Assembly: GCA_030180135.1 (NCBI GenBank)
Contig: CM058239.1
Span: forward strand, 66,037,823-66,101,822
DNA: 64,000 bases
Source: Orychophragmus violaceus
Lineage: Eukaryota; Streptophyta; Magnoliopsida; Brassicales; Brassicaceae
Direction: 5' to 3'
Positions 1-9,420 of the stretch are shown one piece after another (positions within the stretch are counted from its first letter, which is position 1; each line of letters opens with the position of its first letter). Under the pieces are notes generated by a model that was not told where the DNA came from, did not search any database, and saw only the letters and a list, made by a program, of their open reading frames with translations. The translations under genes were made by a program, and so were the position numbers.

Positions 1-76
1 CTCGGTGTTATCGGCGGTGAGAAAATGGAGAAGAAAGAGAGAAAAAGGGTTTAAGGTAACTTACCTTGGTCGTGGG

Positions 77-220
77 TGCATCGATCGTTGAACGATCGTT
101 GCTTAGCAGCAACGATCGATGCTGGTTGAACCAGATCGATTCCGGTTTAGCGCGACATACCTTAATATTCGATTTAAACAAATTGCAACGACCGTTGCAC
201 ATGTGAGCAACGATCGTCAC
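77..220. repeat. CGATCG palindrome pairs in the Athila-like 3' region
   Basis: Two close pairs are visible: 77-122 (GCATCGATCGTTG, then AACGATCGTTGC, then GCAACGATCGATGC) and 184-220 (GCAACGACCGTTGC, then GCAACGATCGTCAC). Each member is nearly self-complementary and the pairs can fold on each other. The same motif recurs in this element's gag and LTR and in two copia elements of the window. Confidence 0.8.
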
Positions 221-395
221 ACATCTCCAGACTTTGTGCTCTGTATCTAAAAACTACCAAAAACAAATAAAAACGTGAAATCCTAAGAAAAACACCAAAA
301 ATGAAAAGGAAAAATAATTAAACCTAGCAGTGGGTTGCCTCCCACTCAGCGCTTGCTTTAAGTCATTAGCTTGACTTTTTGGAAAGAGGTCAGAC

Positions 396-1472
396 TCATG
401 GAGGTTTCAGCAGAGACTTTGAGTGTCTCTGTGAATGCCTTATCATCCATGGTGGTGTGTAAGCAGTAGCAGCATGATGTCGTCCAAGGAACGTAGGAAG
501 GAATGTAGGGTGGGATCGACATTTGGGTGGTTTAAAGCTCTTTCCCGCATTCAAAACAGTCGAGTCAGAGGGTTTAAACTTAGAGGATTTATGCTTTACC
601 TTTGGCAGAGATTTAATGTTCGGAGCCTTCTGCTTATGAGTAGCCTTAGATTTTGAAGATGTTAGAGTAGGATCCTGTGGAACCACCATCTTCTTGTCAA
701 CCACTAATGTGCACTGAACAACATCTTTAGACCTTACAGGAGCTTTGGGGAATGGTATTGGAGGTTTGTAAATTCTTTCCTTAGTGACTCCACGAGGTAT
801 AAGTGAAACTGGTCCTTTACGGGGTGCAACGATCGATGCTTGTGGTGCAACGATCGACGCGGTTGTCTCAGCTCGCGTTTCAACTACAGTCTCGGGTCCA
901 TCAGCTTCCTGGTCTAATCCAGCAATCTCAAACTCAAATTTCTCCTCTTGACTTGATCCAGTATCAGTCTGAACTATCCAAGCTAAAAGATCCATGTTAA
1001 TCTCCGTTGAGTCAGGTCCGTCGAAGCTCTCAAACTCAGGGTATTCAATATCAGACTCCTCTCTGTTTTCCACAAATTCCATAGCCTTAACTGCTAGATA
1101 TGGTCCGTGATCCATCCTGTGGTCAACCTGAATAGGAATGTCAACGACATGGGCTTCCTGAGTATCCTTCCTTGTGGTAGGACTTGAAATCTGATCCATC
1201 TGTGTATCTAGCAACTTCATATGAGTGTTCAAGGACTCAAATTTCTCATTCAGATTAGTGTACAAGCTCTCAAGCTTTGAGCTGAAAGACGCTGTGGTTT
1301 GTTGTTGTTCCGCAATGGATTGCTCCATCATGATCTCTAATCTGCTCCTCTGTGCAGGTACAGGAGATGCTAGGAAGGGTGTATAACCATAATCTCTTGA
1401 TCCTTGAGCATGCCTAGAACCTTGTCTCTGCTGGTGTCCAAATGTATGTCCATAAAAATCAGCTCCAGCCAT
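396..1472 (-). CDS. Gag-like ORF of the Athila-like element
   Basis: This open frame of 358 codons has a glutamine- and leucine-rich, probably coiled-coil start (about residues 45-100, with SKLESLYTNLNEKFESLNTH), an acidic centre (about 105-190), and a basic Lys/Pro/Ser-rich tail (about 235-358). This layout resembles the C-terminal half of the ORF1/gag of plant Athila-type elements. No CCHC knuckle, protease or polymerase motif is present. A direct peptide repeat (ASIVAP twice, near residue 207) is encoded by the CGATCG palindrome pair at 825-860. It lies on the same strand as its LTR. It could be a gag remnant kept open by chance. Function in a living element would be particle assembly. Confidence 0.55.
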   Translation of the reverse strand: MAGADFYGHTFGHQQRQGSRHAQGSRDYGYTPFLASPVPAQRSRLEIMMEQSIAEQQQTTASFSSKLESLYTNLNEKFESLNTHMKLLDTQMDQISSPTTRKDTQEAHVVDIPIQVDHRMDHGPYLAVKAMEFVENREESDIEYPEFESFDGPDSTEINMDLLAWIVQTDTGSSQEEKFEFEIAGLDQEADGPETVVETRAETTASIVAPQASIVAPRKGPVSLIPRGVTKERIYKPPIPFPKAPVRSKDVVQCTLVVDKKMVVPQDPTLTSSKSKATHKQKAPNIKSLPKVKHKSSKFKPSDSTVLNAGKSFKPPKCRSHPTFLPTFLGRHHAATAYTPPWMIRHSQRHSKSLLKPP

Positions 1473-1577
1473 ATAATTTATTTATGCAAATCCTTCAGTT
1501 TCTGCATCTGCTCGGAACTGTCTCTCCCTTAGTAGGACGTTGTGGATGTCATCTATCTTATTTCTCATCTCAGCTAC

Positions 1578-1823
1578 TTACCCAACCAACACATGGTAAT
1601 CTGGCAAGATGGGGTTTCCCTCCCCATCTAGTTTCTGACCTTTTGCGTTGCATATATGACCCTCTTGGTCTCGTAGAACGCCGTTTTCACCGCGAATCAA
1701 AATCACAGGCTCCATAGAGTGGAACCTATTGAACGTCTCAGATCTCAACATTGCTGTTCTCGCCCGGTGTCGATCGATGCAAGGTGGCAACGATCGATGC
1801 AGTGCGAATCCCTGCAATCCCAA
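1578..1823 (-). pseudogene. Gag N-terminal fragment, Athila-like
   Basis: This 81-codon frame begins about 85 bases downstream of the primer site, where gag should start. It contains a charged stretch (LRDQEGHICNAKG) resembling the start of plant Athila-type gag. The frame is closed before the longer downstream frame at 1472, so gag is broken. Part of it (1767-1800) is made of a CGATCG palindrome pair. Assignment rests mainly on position and weak similarity. Confidence 0.5.
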
Positions 1824-1908
1824 AAATCAAAAACGTGAGTGAACAAGGAAATTAAAAAGAATGCTTAGTCTAAATCCTAGTACTAAATCTATTGGTGAAC
1901 TCAAAGAG

Positions 1909-1926
1909 TCCCCGGCAACGGCGCCA
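1909..1926 (-). promoter_or_regulatory. Primer-binding site, tRNA-Asp
   Basis: The plus strand reads TCCCCGGCAACGGCGCCA, which is the 3' end of plant tRNA-Asp including the final CCA position. The minus strand is thus the complementary primer site, as usual for Athila-type gypsy elements. It lies just inside the LTR, which fixes the element's orientation. Confidence 0.88.
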
Positions 1927-1932
1927 AAAACT

Positions 1933-3110
1933 TGATAGGTGTGTAGTTTTATCCCTATTCTACTGCAAGTGCACAGTTAATGCAATCGTAATATATAAGG
2001 TATCGAATCCCACAAGGACTCTCAGTCACACAATAGATTATTAGTAGTTCAGATTAAATTAAGCAAAGCAGATGTGAAAACAGTAAACGAAATAGCAAAG
2101 CAAATCAAGTGAGTTTGTAAGCAAGGGGGCAAAGCGTTAGGTTTCAGGAGTTCTCAGGAAATCAGGAACGCAAGCAATTAATCTATCTAGATCTAATCAA
2201 TAACTGTTCTAGAACTCAAACACGGATATTGAATTAACCAAATTCCTTTGCGATAATTCTCTAAGTGTAAGTGCAGCAAACCAAACTTTCGTTTGCGAGA
2301 AATAACAGATTAAACCAGCCTTAATTCTAAGTTTGATATGTTCACAATTAACCTAAACCAAACTTCCATTTGCGAGAAGTTTAATTGCTTATCTAGGTTC
2401 TTTCTAGTTAAATTAACCAACTTCCGCTGCATTAATCAACCTAACATCATAATTCTGATTAGCTACTTCAGATTAAGCATTAAGAACAACTTAGATAAAG
2501 AACTAGCAGATATGAATCTCTACAGATTAATTTAAACTATAGTTCTCTGAAATCCTTAATGAGAATCCTTCAACCTAACAGGTAAACTACTCAGACATAT
2601 TCATCGAGACAGAAAATATCATAAGTAGAAAACCAAATATCATATAATCAAATAAGAACTGGGGTTCAAAATCAAGTCTCTTTCGAGATCAGGATCAGCC
2701 CCTCAACTCTCTCTGAGTAAAACTTAACGTAAGAAAAGCTTAGCCTAACAAGTGGCTGTAAAACCTAATTATAATCCTAAAACACGTTTTGGGGCCTCTT
2801 TGTGAATATCAGGAACTTCTGGGCAGAACTGCAATTTCATTATTCTTCATTAAACCGTCGTTTGGCCCATCTCGCTGGTGCAACGATCGATGCCATGAAT
2901 GTGTCGATCGTTGCAGCTCTGAAATATTGACAGTGAAGTCTATCTCTCGGCCGAATACTCTAATTAGCTCCAGAAAGTGCCATAATCACCAAATATGCTC
3001 CAAATGTGCTTGTACCTAATAAACACCTGAAAAGACTCTAAAACATAGTAAAAGACTCGATAAATAACACATATACCATGGTTAAAACCCCTAAAATCCA
3101 TGGTATATCA
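1933..3110 (-). repeat. 5' LTR of the Athila-like element
   Basis: This 1178-bp block starts TGATAG and ends TATATCA on the plus strand, so it has short inverted ends. It lies six bases from a tRNA-Asp primer site. The end containing CCATGG and the TTTTAGGGGTTTTAACC type sequence is familiar from Athila-type LTRs. A pair of CGATCG-centred palindromes sits at 2880-2915. The partner LTR is not in the window, so divergence cannot be measured. Confidence 0.8.
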
Positions 3111-4400
3111 AGCCAGCAAAAAAAAAATACTCGACAAACATTTCACCAGCAAAATCAGTGATATCGGTCCAACTCGCCTGGTACCTCCCTATGTGGCTGA
3201 TAGCTTCAGTAACTATCACATGACTTCTGTATCTGGTAAGAATCTAAACTTCCATCCCTGGGTCCAACTCTTTAGGTGTGTAGCAGTGCACGCTCAAAGT
3301 ATCTCTAGGACTGCTTTTGGGATCTATTCTTGCTTAGATTATGCTTTATTCTGTTTTTGTAAGAATCTCTTCAGAAATCTTTGCTCACATTGGTTAACTT
3401 TCCTGCTTTATCAGTCTCAGCTCGTACTTTCAGTCATATGAAGGACAAGACATGTACACTGGTGAGAAAAATCATACCAATCAAGGTTTATGACGACCCA
3501 ATATATCATTTCTTCTCCCTCCCTCTCATTTGTCCATGAGTGATTTGGTGGACAGAGAAATTTTTTGAGAAGCTGATCAACTTTGTTTCGTTCTCTTTTA
3601 CAGCTTAATCTCCGAGTTAACCATACCCTCATCAGGGAACAGTCCTTGTGGGTGAGAATATGTGGTGATCATGAATAGTTTCAACCACGATTTGTGTACT
3701 CTTACTTACATGTAGATTGCCTTGGCCATTTGCAGGACCTAAACAATTTCGAGAGTGCCCAAGAGGAATTTGCAAGAACCTTGTGCAAGGTTTTAGGTGT
3801 TGACATTCCTGAAGTTGGGGTAAAATAACTGCTCACTTGATAACTTTTCATTATGTTGTTAAACAAAAGTTCAATTTAAAATGTTTGATACAAGTGATGT
3901 TTTTTTTTTCTCTCTTGAAGACTGTTGTTACCTTTGAAATTAGAGAACAACTTTACGAGGTGAAATCTGATTAGATATTGAGTTGAGTTGACCTTTTGTG
4001 ACTGACTTTAAGATATTTATAGAAGAGTAGAAAATGATGGATGTCTTTCTATAATGTTTTTTTTTTTGGTGTGTTGTTTAGTTTGTATGAATGTGTGTAT
4101 ATGGTGTACTTCATTCTCCAGTATGGTGGTGTCATAACACACGTATATTATATTTCAGGCCGAATGGGTTACGAGACCAAGTTGGAAGATGATGTGGTGG
4201 TTTGATAACAAGTCTCATAATATTTTTTTTTTGAAATGAAGGAGGCTATTTGGTATCTTGTAAGTTACAGTCAAAACGTCTGGTCTTTTTGTGATCCATA
4301 GGACAAAGTAAGAAGAAATGATTGAAATTTCAAATTTGTTGTAAATAGAACTTCTCTTTTACAAAAAAATCTCCGCTGCGTAGCGCGAGCCAATACCTAG
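3111..4400 (+). mobile_element. Helitron-like element, 3' part
   Basis: The right end has the Helitron signature: a short GC hairpin (CTCCGCT...AGCGCGAG, one mismatch or bulge, about 4371-4389), eight bases of spacer, then CTAG at 4397-4400 followed by T, consistent with A/T insertion. The left end is not visible because the Athila-like LTR abuts it at 3110. The interior has exon-like segments bounded by plausible splice sites. No Rep/helicase is present, so this would be a non-autonomous gene-capturing Helitron. The terminus is well supported; the extent to the left is inferred. Confidence 0.6.
3604..4226 (+). pseudogene. Captured multi-exon host gene fragment, unrecognised
   Basis: Three coding-like segments have splice-like borders. 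Segment A (3604-3651) follows CTCTTTTACAG, precedes GTGAGA, and reads LNLRVNHTLIREQSLW. Segment B (3736-3819) follows CATTTGCAG, precedes GTAAAA, is 28 codons without a stop, and contains ESAQEEFARTLCKVLG. Segment C (4159 to about 4226) follows ATATTTCAG and contains EWVTRPSWKMMWWF. I do not recognise the parent gene. The frames, polypyrimidine-AG acceptors and GT donors suggest copied genomic exons with introns, as Helitrons often carry. No start codon or full frame remains. Chance open segments cannot be excluded, most of all for segment C. Confidence 0.45.
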
Positions 4401-5034
4401 TTTCCCTCTAAAGTTATGAAGAAAATGCTCATATTGGTGATGCTTTCAATAACCAAATTGATGCCTCTAATTAGAGTTAATGAACATTTCCCCATATGAG
4501 ATCACTCATTTAAATATTATTTAGTGCTTAATTGCATCATGATCAGTCCACAATTCATTGTGACAGGTACATTAAATAATATCATAACTGTAAACAATAA
4601 AAATCTATATATATACCTATTACATATAGATGAGGAATTAAATGAACAGTTGCCCATAATATTCTTACACTATTGCATAATAACATGCAATATTCTTAAA
4701 CATGCTTACTAAACCTAAGATTATACTTTTATTTACAAAAATTAACAACGTCTTTTGACCTTAAGTATATATCACATACGATAATTTAATAAAAGATAAG
4801 TTGGCACCCTATTCTCATATTAGACCATTATATTGTATCTCTGTTTGTCATGAATCATCGATTTGGATAACTAAAACATTATGTTCTTTATATCTTTTTG
4901 ACAAAAAGAATATCAACTGTTCATGTGAATGTTCTGTTTAATCAAATGGCAACCATAAAATATGTTTGTCAGTTTTACCACAACATATAACATATGGTTG
5001 GTTTGTGCTAATATTGTCACTCTGTCACCACTCA
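4401..5034. other. AT-rich stretch without visible features
   Basis: Strongly AT-rich sequence between the Helitron 3' end and the MULE target duplication. The longest frame (62 codons at 4524) has no recognisable features and ordinary chance composition. I see no gene, RNA or repeat structure here. Confidence 0.6.
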
Positions 5035-5044
5035 TATTCATATT

Positions 5045-6482
5045 GGGAAAATTATAAAATAATATCTAAACTATTTTATTTTGGCCAAAAAATACCCGAG
5101 TTATAGGACTGACAAAAAATACCTTATCTTTATTGACTTTTTCAAAAATCAACAAACTTATGGTTGACTCAGCCAAAACAACACACCATTATCTGATCTA
5201 ACAGAATCATTAGATGGTGTTTAGTATACCGTTTACTGCATCATTAAAACGAAACGACGTCGTATTGTCCAAGTGAGAAAATTTCAAAACATTTCATAAA
5301 CTTTGTAAATATGGTCAAATAATACATGAACTACTATGATGGCCAAAAATATCTGAATTTTTATTGACTTTGTGAATAAACATCAAATTTCTTGTTGACT
5401 CAGCCAAATTAACCACCGTTATCTCATCTAACAAAGTAGTTAGATGGCGTTTACTATGCCGTTTACTTTGGCATTAAGGACATCACTCCAGCCTAAACGA
5501 AGACCGCATATTGAAGAGGACGTGCCTGAGATCAGCTCAACAACCCGAAGGTCGCGGAGATCGTTCTTTGAAATATTATGTCATCTTTGAGGTTATAGCC
5601 CTTCGACAATCCCCATTCTAAATTACAAATCTCTAGTGTGGATTTTCGGATCCACAATGGTATAGAAGAATTCTCTACAGAGAAGGAGATAGAAGAAACT
5701 CATGTTGATAATGATGAGGAAGAAAATAAAGATGGTCAGAGAAGTTTGATGTCTTAATGCCAGAGTAAACTGGGAAAACCGGCCAATATGTGCCTCAACA
5801 ATGATTATTGGTACTGATTTATACATGTACAATTGTGGTGTGCTAATTCAGATCCACACTCATCAATATTTGAACTTTTATAGCTAAACAATTTTTTTCA
5901 TGGTTAAAACATGCATTGACCAGCAATCCATTAGTCAACTCCGTTAAAATTTGAACGGTTGATGAGTTAGCTGCCTCGTAACATACAATGTCGTTTCGGA
6001 ATTCATGCATAATTTTAGTGTGCTAATTCAAACCCACACGCACAAATTGTGTAGGTATGGATTGTTACCAGTGAACATCATCTAACTACTTTCTCATATG
6101 AGATAACGGTGGGTTAATTTGGCTGAGTCAACAAGAAATTTGATGTTCATTCAAAAGTCAATAAAATTTCAGGTATTTTTTTGTCAGCTTAGTAGGTCAT
6201 GTATTATTTGGCAAAGTTACAAAGTTATGGAATTGTTTGGCAATTTTCTCATTTGGACAATACGACGTCGTTTCGTTTTAACCGCACAATAAACGGTACA
6301 GTCAACGACATCTAATGATTCTGTTAAATCAGATAACGATATGTCATTTTGGATGAATCAACCAAAAGTTTGTTGATTTTTGGAAAATCAATATAAGATA
6401 AAGTATTTTTTGGTTAGTCCTATAGTTCATGGATTTTTTTGGCCAAAATAAAATAGATAAAGTATTATTTAGCAATTTTCCC
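5045..6482. mobile_element. Non-autonomous MULE with long terminal inverted repeats
   Basis: The ends are inverted copies beginning GGGAAAATT (5045-5053 and 6474-6482). The arms stay recognisably complementary for about 410 bases (5045-5454 against 6071-6482). Each arm consists of two diverged tandem units that share phrases such as GTTGACTCAGCCAAA and a GACGTCGT core. The flanks carry a 10-base target duplication with one mismatch, TATTCATATT (5035-5044) and TATTCAAATT (6483-6492), the size expected for Mutator-like elements. The interior (5455-6070) has no transposase; its longest frame (69 codons) is not recognisable. Family assignment is from TIR length and target-site size. Confidence 0.8.
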
Positions 6483-6492
6483 TATTCAAATT

Positions 6493-7244
6493 CCCATAAC
6501 ATATGTTATTTTTTGGAACCACATAGCATATGATACTAAACTTTAAAAAAAATTATTGACAACAAAATTCCTCGCATTTTTTTTACAAATACGTTTATGA
6601 AACATTTTGATGGCCGACCAAATTTAAGTAATTCATGTATTATGTAGTTTTATTTTAAATATATAAAATACATATTTAATATTTTATTTATAAAAATAAA
6701 CCTTTTGAATTCATTCTCCATCTTAAAAATTTTCATTGTAAATAGAAACAAAAATTTGCAATATATAATTTATTAAATCACTGAAAACAAAAATAGTGGT
6801 CGATAAATTGGAAGTTGTTTTTCCTCTTCTCTCCAAGTGAAAATTATCCTCCTTTTTGTGTTCCTTACTTTGTTCGCTCTCGAAGACTTAGTGTTGAAAG
6901 GGCGGCCAAGTGATCTCATTCTCTCTCTCTACTTCTTCGGTCATTGCCTACTCGAGAAATCCCACTGCAATGCAAAGCTGAAACATCTCTTCTCTTCCTT
7001 GGAAAACCTCTTCAGGTTACCAAATCTTTCTTAATGCCGTTTTAGGTAATTCACGTTCGTGTTCTTGCGATGTCTCTTGGTTTTCCAAAACGTTACTCCT
7101 TTGTAGAATTCCTGTTTTATTATTTGAAGTCTGGAAACAATTATTTGAAAAGCATAATTGGCATAATGAAATTTGAAAACAGATGATGACTGAAATTCGT
7201 CTTATATTACATAAAATTGTAGCTGGATTCATAGGCCTATCATA
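6493..7244. other. Unassigned AT-rich stretch
   Basis: Short frames at 6837-7034 and 7017-7232 overlap on opposite strands and match nothing I know. The stretch 6830-7030 is less AT-rich and has CT-rich tracts like a plant 5' untranslated region, but no convincing gene follows. It could be the downstream flank of the broken GRF gene at 7245. Confidence 0.45.
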
Positions 7245-7560
7245 TCACAGGAAACCAAATGCCCTCAAGATGATCGGGATTATAATAACAGCACCAGCAA
7301 ACATCATATACTCATACTTGACGCCATTTGTCGGGTTAGGTTGTTTCTCAGTCAACAACTCCTTTAATTGAGCTATCTCTGCCTGCGCTTTCTTGAGGTC
7401 ATCGTGCAAGGTGGTAACACACTCCATTTCAGCATAACAAAGGAAGATGTAATCAATTTGTTCACCATGTTGGTCAACTCTCAACTTTACTCGTGAAACT
7501 CCTCCATCATAGCCTCATCCCACCACTTCATAATATGGTAGCCACCATCCTATACAGCCA
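7245..7560 (-). pseudogene. GRF-type zinc-finger protein relic, C-terminal part
   Basis: Two minus-strand frames are joined by a break near 7487. The upstream piece reads IMKWWDEAMMEEFHE and then stops. The downstream 79 codons contain a heptad-like coiled coil (LHDDLKKAQAEIAQLKELL) and a C-terminal hydrophobic segment of about 20 residues (FAGAVIIIPIILRAFGFL), a tail-anchor-like membrane span. A W-rich DEAM motif, then a coiled coil, then a terminal membrane segment is the usual tail of small plant GRF zinc-finger proteins, which are often found within transposons. The zinc finger itself would lie at higher coordinates and is not seen. A possible acceptor AG lies at about 7552. Identification is from layout and motif memory. 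Confidence 0.55.
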
Positions 7561-8990
7561 CATTTTAAATATTAAATTTGGAAATTTAAATTATAAAATT
7601 AAAAAAAAAAAATTTAGAAAAATTTTGGATACATAAATTAAACATCGAAATTTTGGACATGTGTAAATTAAAAATACATAAAATTTAGTCAAATTTAACC
7701 ATTTAAGTTATATTTGGTTCAAAGTATTTATTTTTTATTTTAATTTCGAGGTCAGTTAAATACTTCTCAGACTTCTGAGATAAGTCTGAGAAACCCTAAA
7801 TCTATTATTTATCACTAAACAGTGAAAAATATTTAAACAAAACACCTAGGAAACATCATATTCGTTAATATATGCGCATTATAACATACATGTGCAAATA
7901 TATTTTTTTCAAATGTGAATTTCGTGAAACATGAATCTAACCCTAAAGTTATATGTAAATGTTGCACCATGATCCATTACAAAGCATGTTCTAAGGTTTA
8001 GAAACTACTCAACCACTTTATATATTTTAAATCTGAATCAAATTGTCGAAATTTAATTTATATACTTCAAAACCGTCTATATTTAATTTATGTATCGTTT
8101 TTTAACAATTTTTTTTTAAAAATTTACTCAATTAATCTGCTTCAGACTTCTTCAAGAAGTCTGAAAGTATTTTGGAGAAGACATACTTAACTACCATTGA
8201 TTAATTTGACTCAATTTTACCAAATTTTAATTTATATACTACTAAATTGTATATATTTAATATATTTATCTAAATGTTTTGACAAAATATTTTTTTATAA
8301 TTTTAAAATTTAAATTTACTAAATTATTATGTATGAGACTTCTCCGAGAAGTCTGATAAAGTCATTTAGACTTCTATTAGAGTCTAACTTGTCAGACGTC
8401 TGTAGAAGTCCGAAACAGGCAAAGATTATAATGGTAATTGCGATTTCCAGTTTTTTGATTGGTCGTAATGGCTTCGCCGTAATTTTCTTAGGCCGAAAAA
8501 CAAGTTTTGCAGTTGTTTCAATTTCGGGGGTAGACTTTTAATTAAAACCAAATTCGCAGGCATTTTTAGCAATTTCCTCGTAAAAATTTGTGTTTGCTAT
8601 TGTTATAATCTCCACCTTCACCATTACCACCGTCCTTATATTTATTCTCTTCTGCTTTCGCTAGAGAAGTTGATGAGAAAAAGATTAAAAAAATAGTAGA
8701 TAATTTATAACACTAAGAGTAAGTTGGATTTTTTCTTGTGAATAGTAATATTGAACAATACATGATGAAATGGATTGATTATCAAGGTATTGGTTATTAA
8801 TAGGTTCATATAACTCATCTGGTAACAATAAATGTGATAGTTGAAACTGATCTTATGGTGACTGTAGCCGAAGGTCTCATGGTGCTTCACTTAATAATAC
8901 TCAGTATTAAAAAATGAAAGCATCAATCGCAATATAAGTAAAATTAATTTGTAAAATTCTCTAGGAATAGTGGCTACATGATTTATGGTG
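7561..8990. other. AT-rich non-coding stretch with AGACTTCT palindromes
   Basis: There is no convincing gene. Three places carry inverted copies of AGACTTCT/AGAAGTCT: 7763-7795, 8146-8166 and 8336-8420. In the last, several half-sites lie close together. The sequence is otherwise AT-rich. The tail at 8560-8590 (GCATTTTTAGCAATTTCC) resembles a MULE-type terminus, but no partner end was found. Confidence 0.5.
8336..8420. repeat. Clustered AGACTTCT inverted half-sites
   Basis: Within 85 bases occur GACTTCTCCGAGAAGTC (palindrome around CCGAG), TTAGACTTCTATTAGAGTC, and CAGACGTCTGTAGAAGTC. These are overlapping inverted copies of one half-site. Earlier copies lie at 7763 and 8146. They resemble short palindromic repeat families of Brassicaceae non-coding DNA; their role is unknown. 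Confidence 0.6.
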
Positions 8991-9414
8991 TTTTCTCTCA
9001 CTTAGCCAGTTCCTTGTACCACACGTGTCATGGGACCCGGTCTTAGCAGGATCGGGGGTAAATGCCATTGAACTAGAACATGGACAATTAGTCTAAGGGA
9101 TCAATAAGAATTAAGAAGTGTTCTATGGCTTAAAATTGGCTAAGTTCGATGAGAAAGAATCTTAGACGAGCTAGAAAGGAAGTGTACGGTTTAAATGAGC
9201 TGAACAGTCGAGCTGGATCGCTTGGATCAGCTGACAACCAACTACACTCAGCTCGGAAGAGTGTTGGCTAGTTGGGTTAGTTAGTGGTCTAGGTCAACTA
9301 GTAACACTAGCTGACTGGTGGACGGTTACCAGCCAATTGGGCACAAGTGGTTTGACACCCTATCACCAACCACTTGCACCCCTTTGCCTAAAAGGCAGTT
9401 TTTGGATAATGGTC

Positions 9415-9420
9415 TATAAA
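9415..9420 (+). promoter_or_regulatory. Candidate TATA box
   Basis: TATAAA in the context GGTCTATAAAACG. The flanks are GC-rich, and a CACACGCAA-type repeated stretch lies 40-60 bases downstream, as near an LTR transcription start. No gene can be tied to it. Confidence 0.3.

Larger units (their letters stand above)
1..3110 (-). mobile_element. Athila-like Ty3/gypsy retrotransposon, partial
   Basis: Read on the minus strand, the order is LTR (3110 to 1933), primer-binding site (1926 to 1909), gag-like frames (1823 to 396), then non-coding sequence running off the window start. No protease, RT or integrase is seen before the edge, and the stretch at 320-360 resembles the region that follows pol in related plant gypsy elements. 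The copy may therefore be a pol-less, non-autonomous derivative, or pol may lie beyond the edge. The LTR ends match (TGATA...TATCA). The base after the LTR starts the Helitron-like segment, so this element probably inserted into it. The other LTR and the target duplication lie outside the window. Confidence 0.8.

Noticed and set aside
1909..1926. tRNA-Asp gene-like sequence
   Set aside because: Only the 3' 18 bases match, directly beside an LTR; it is a primer-binding site, not a tRNA gene. The same holds for GCTCTGATACCA at 37187.
3100..3441. 113-codon frame as a gene
   Set aside because: The start codon lies in the Athila-like LTR end, so the frame is a chance fusion across the insertion border.
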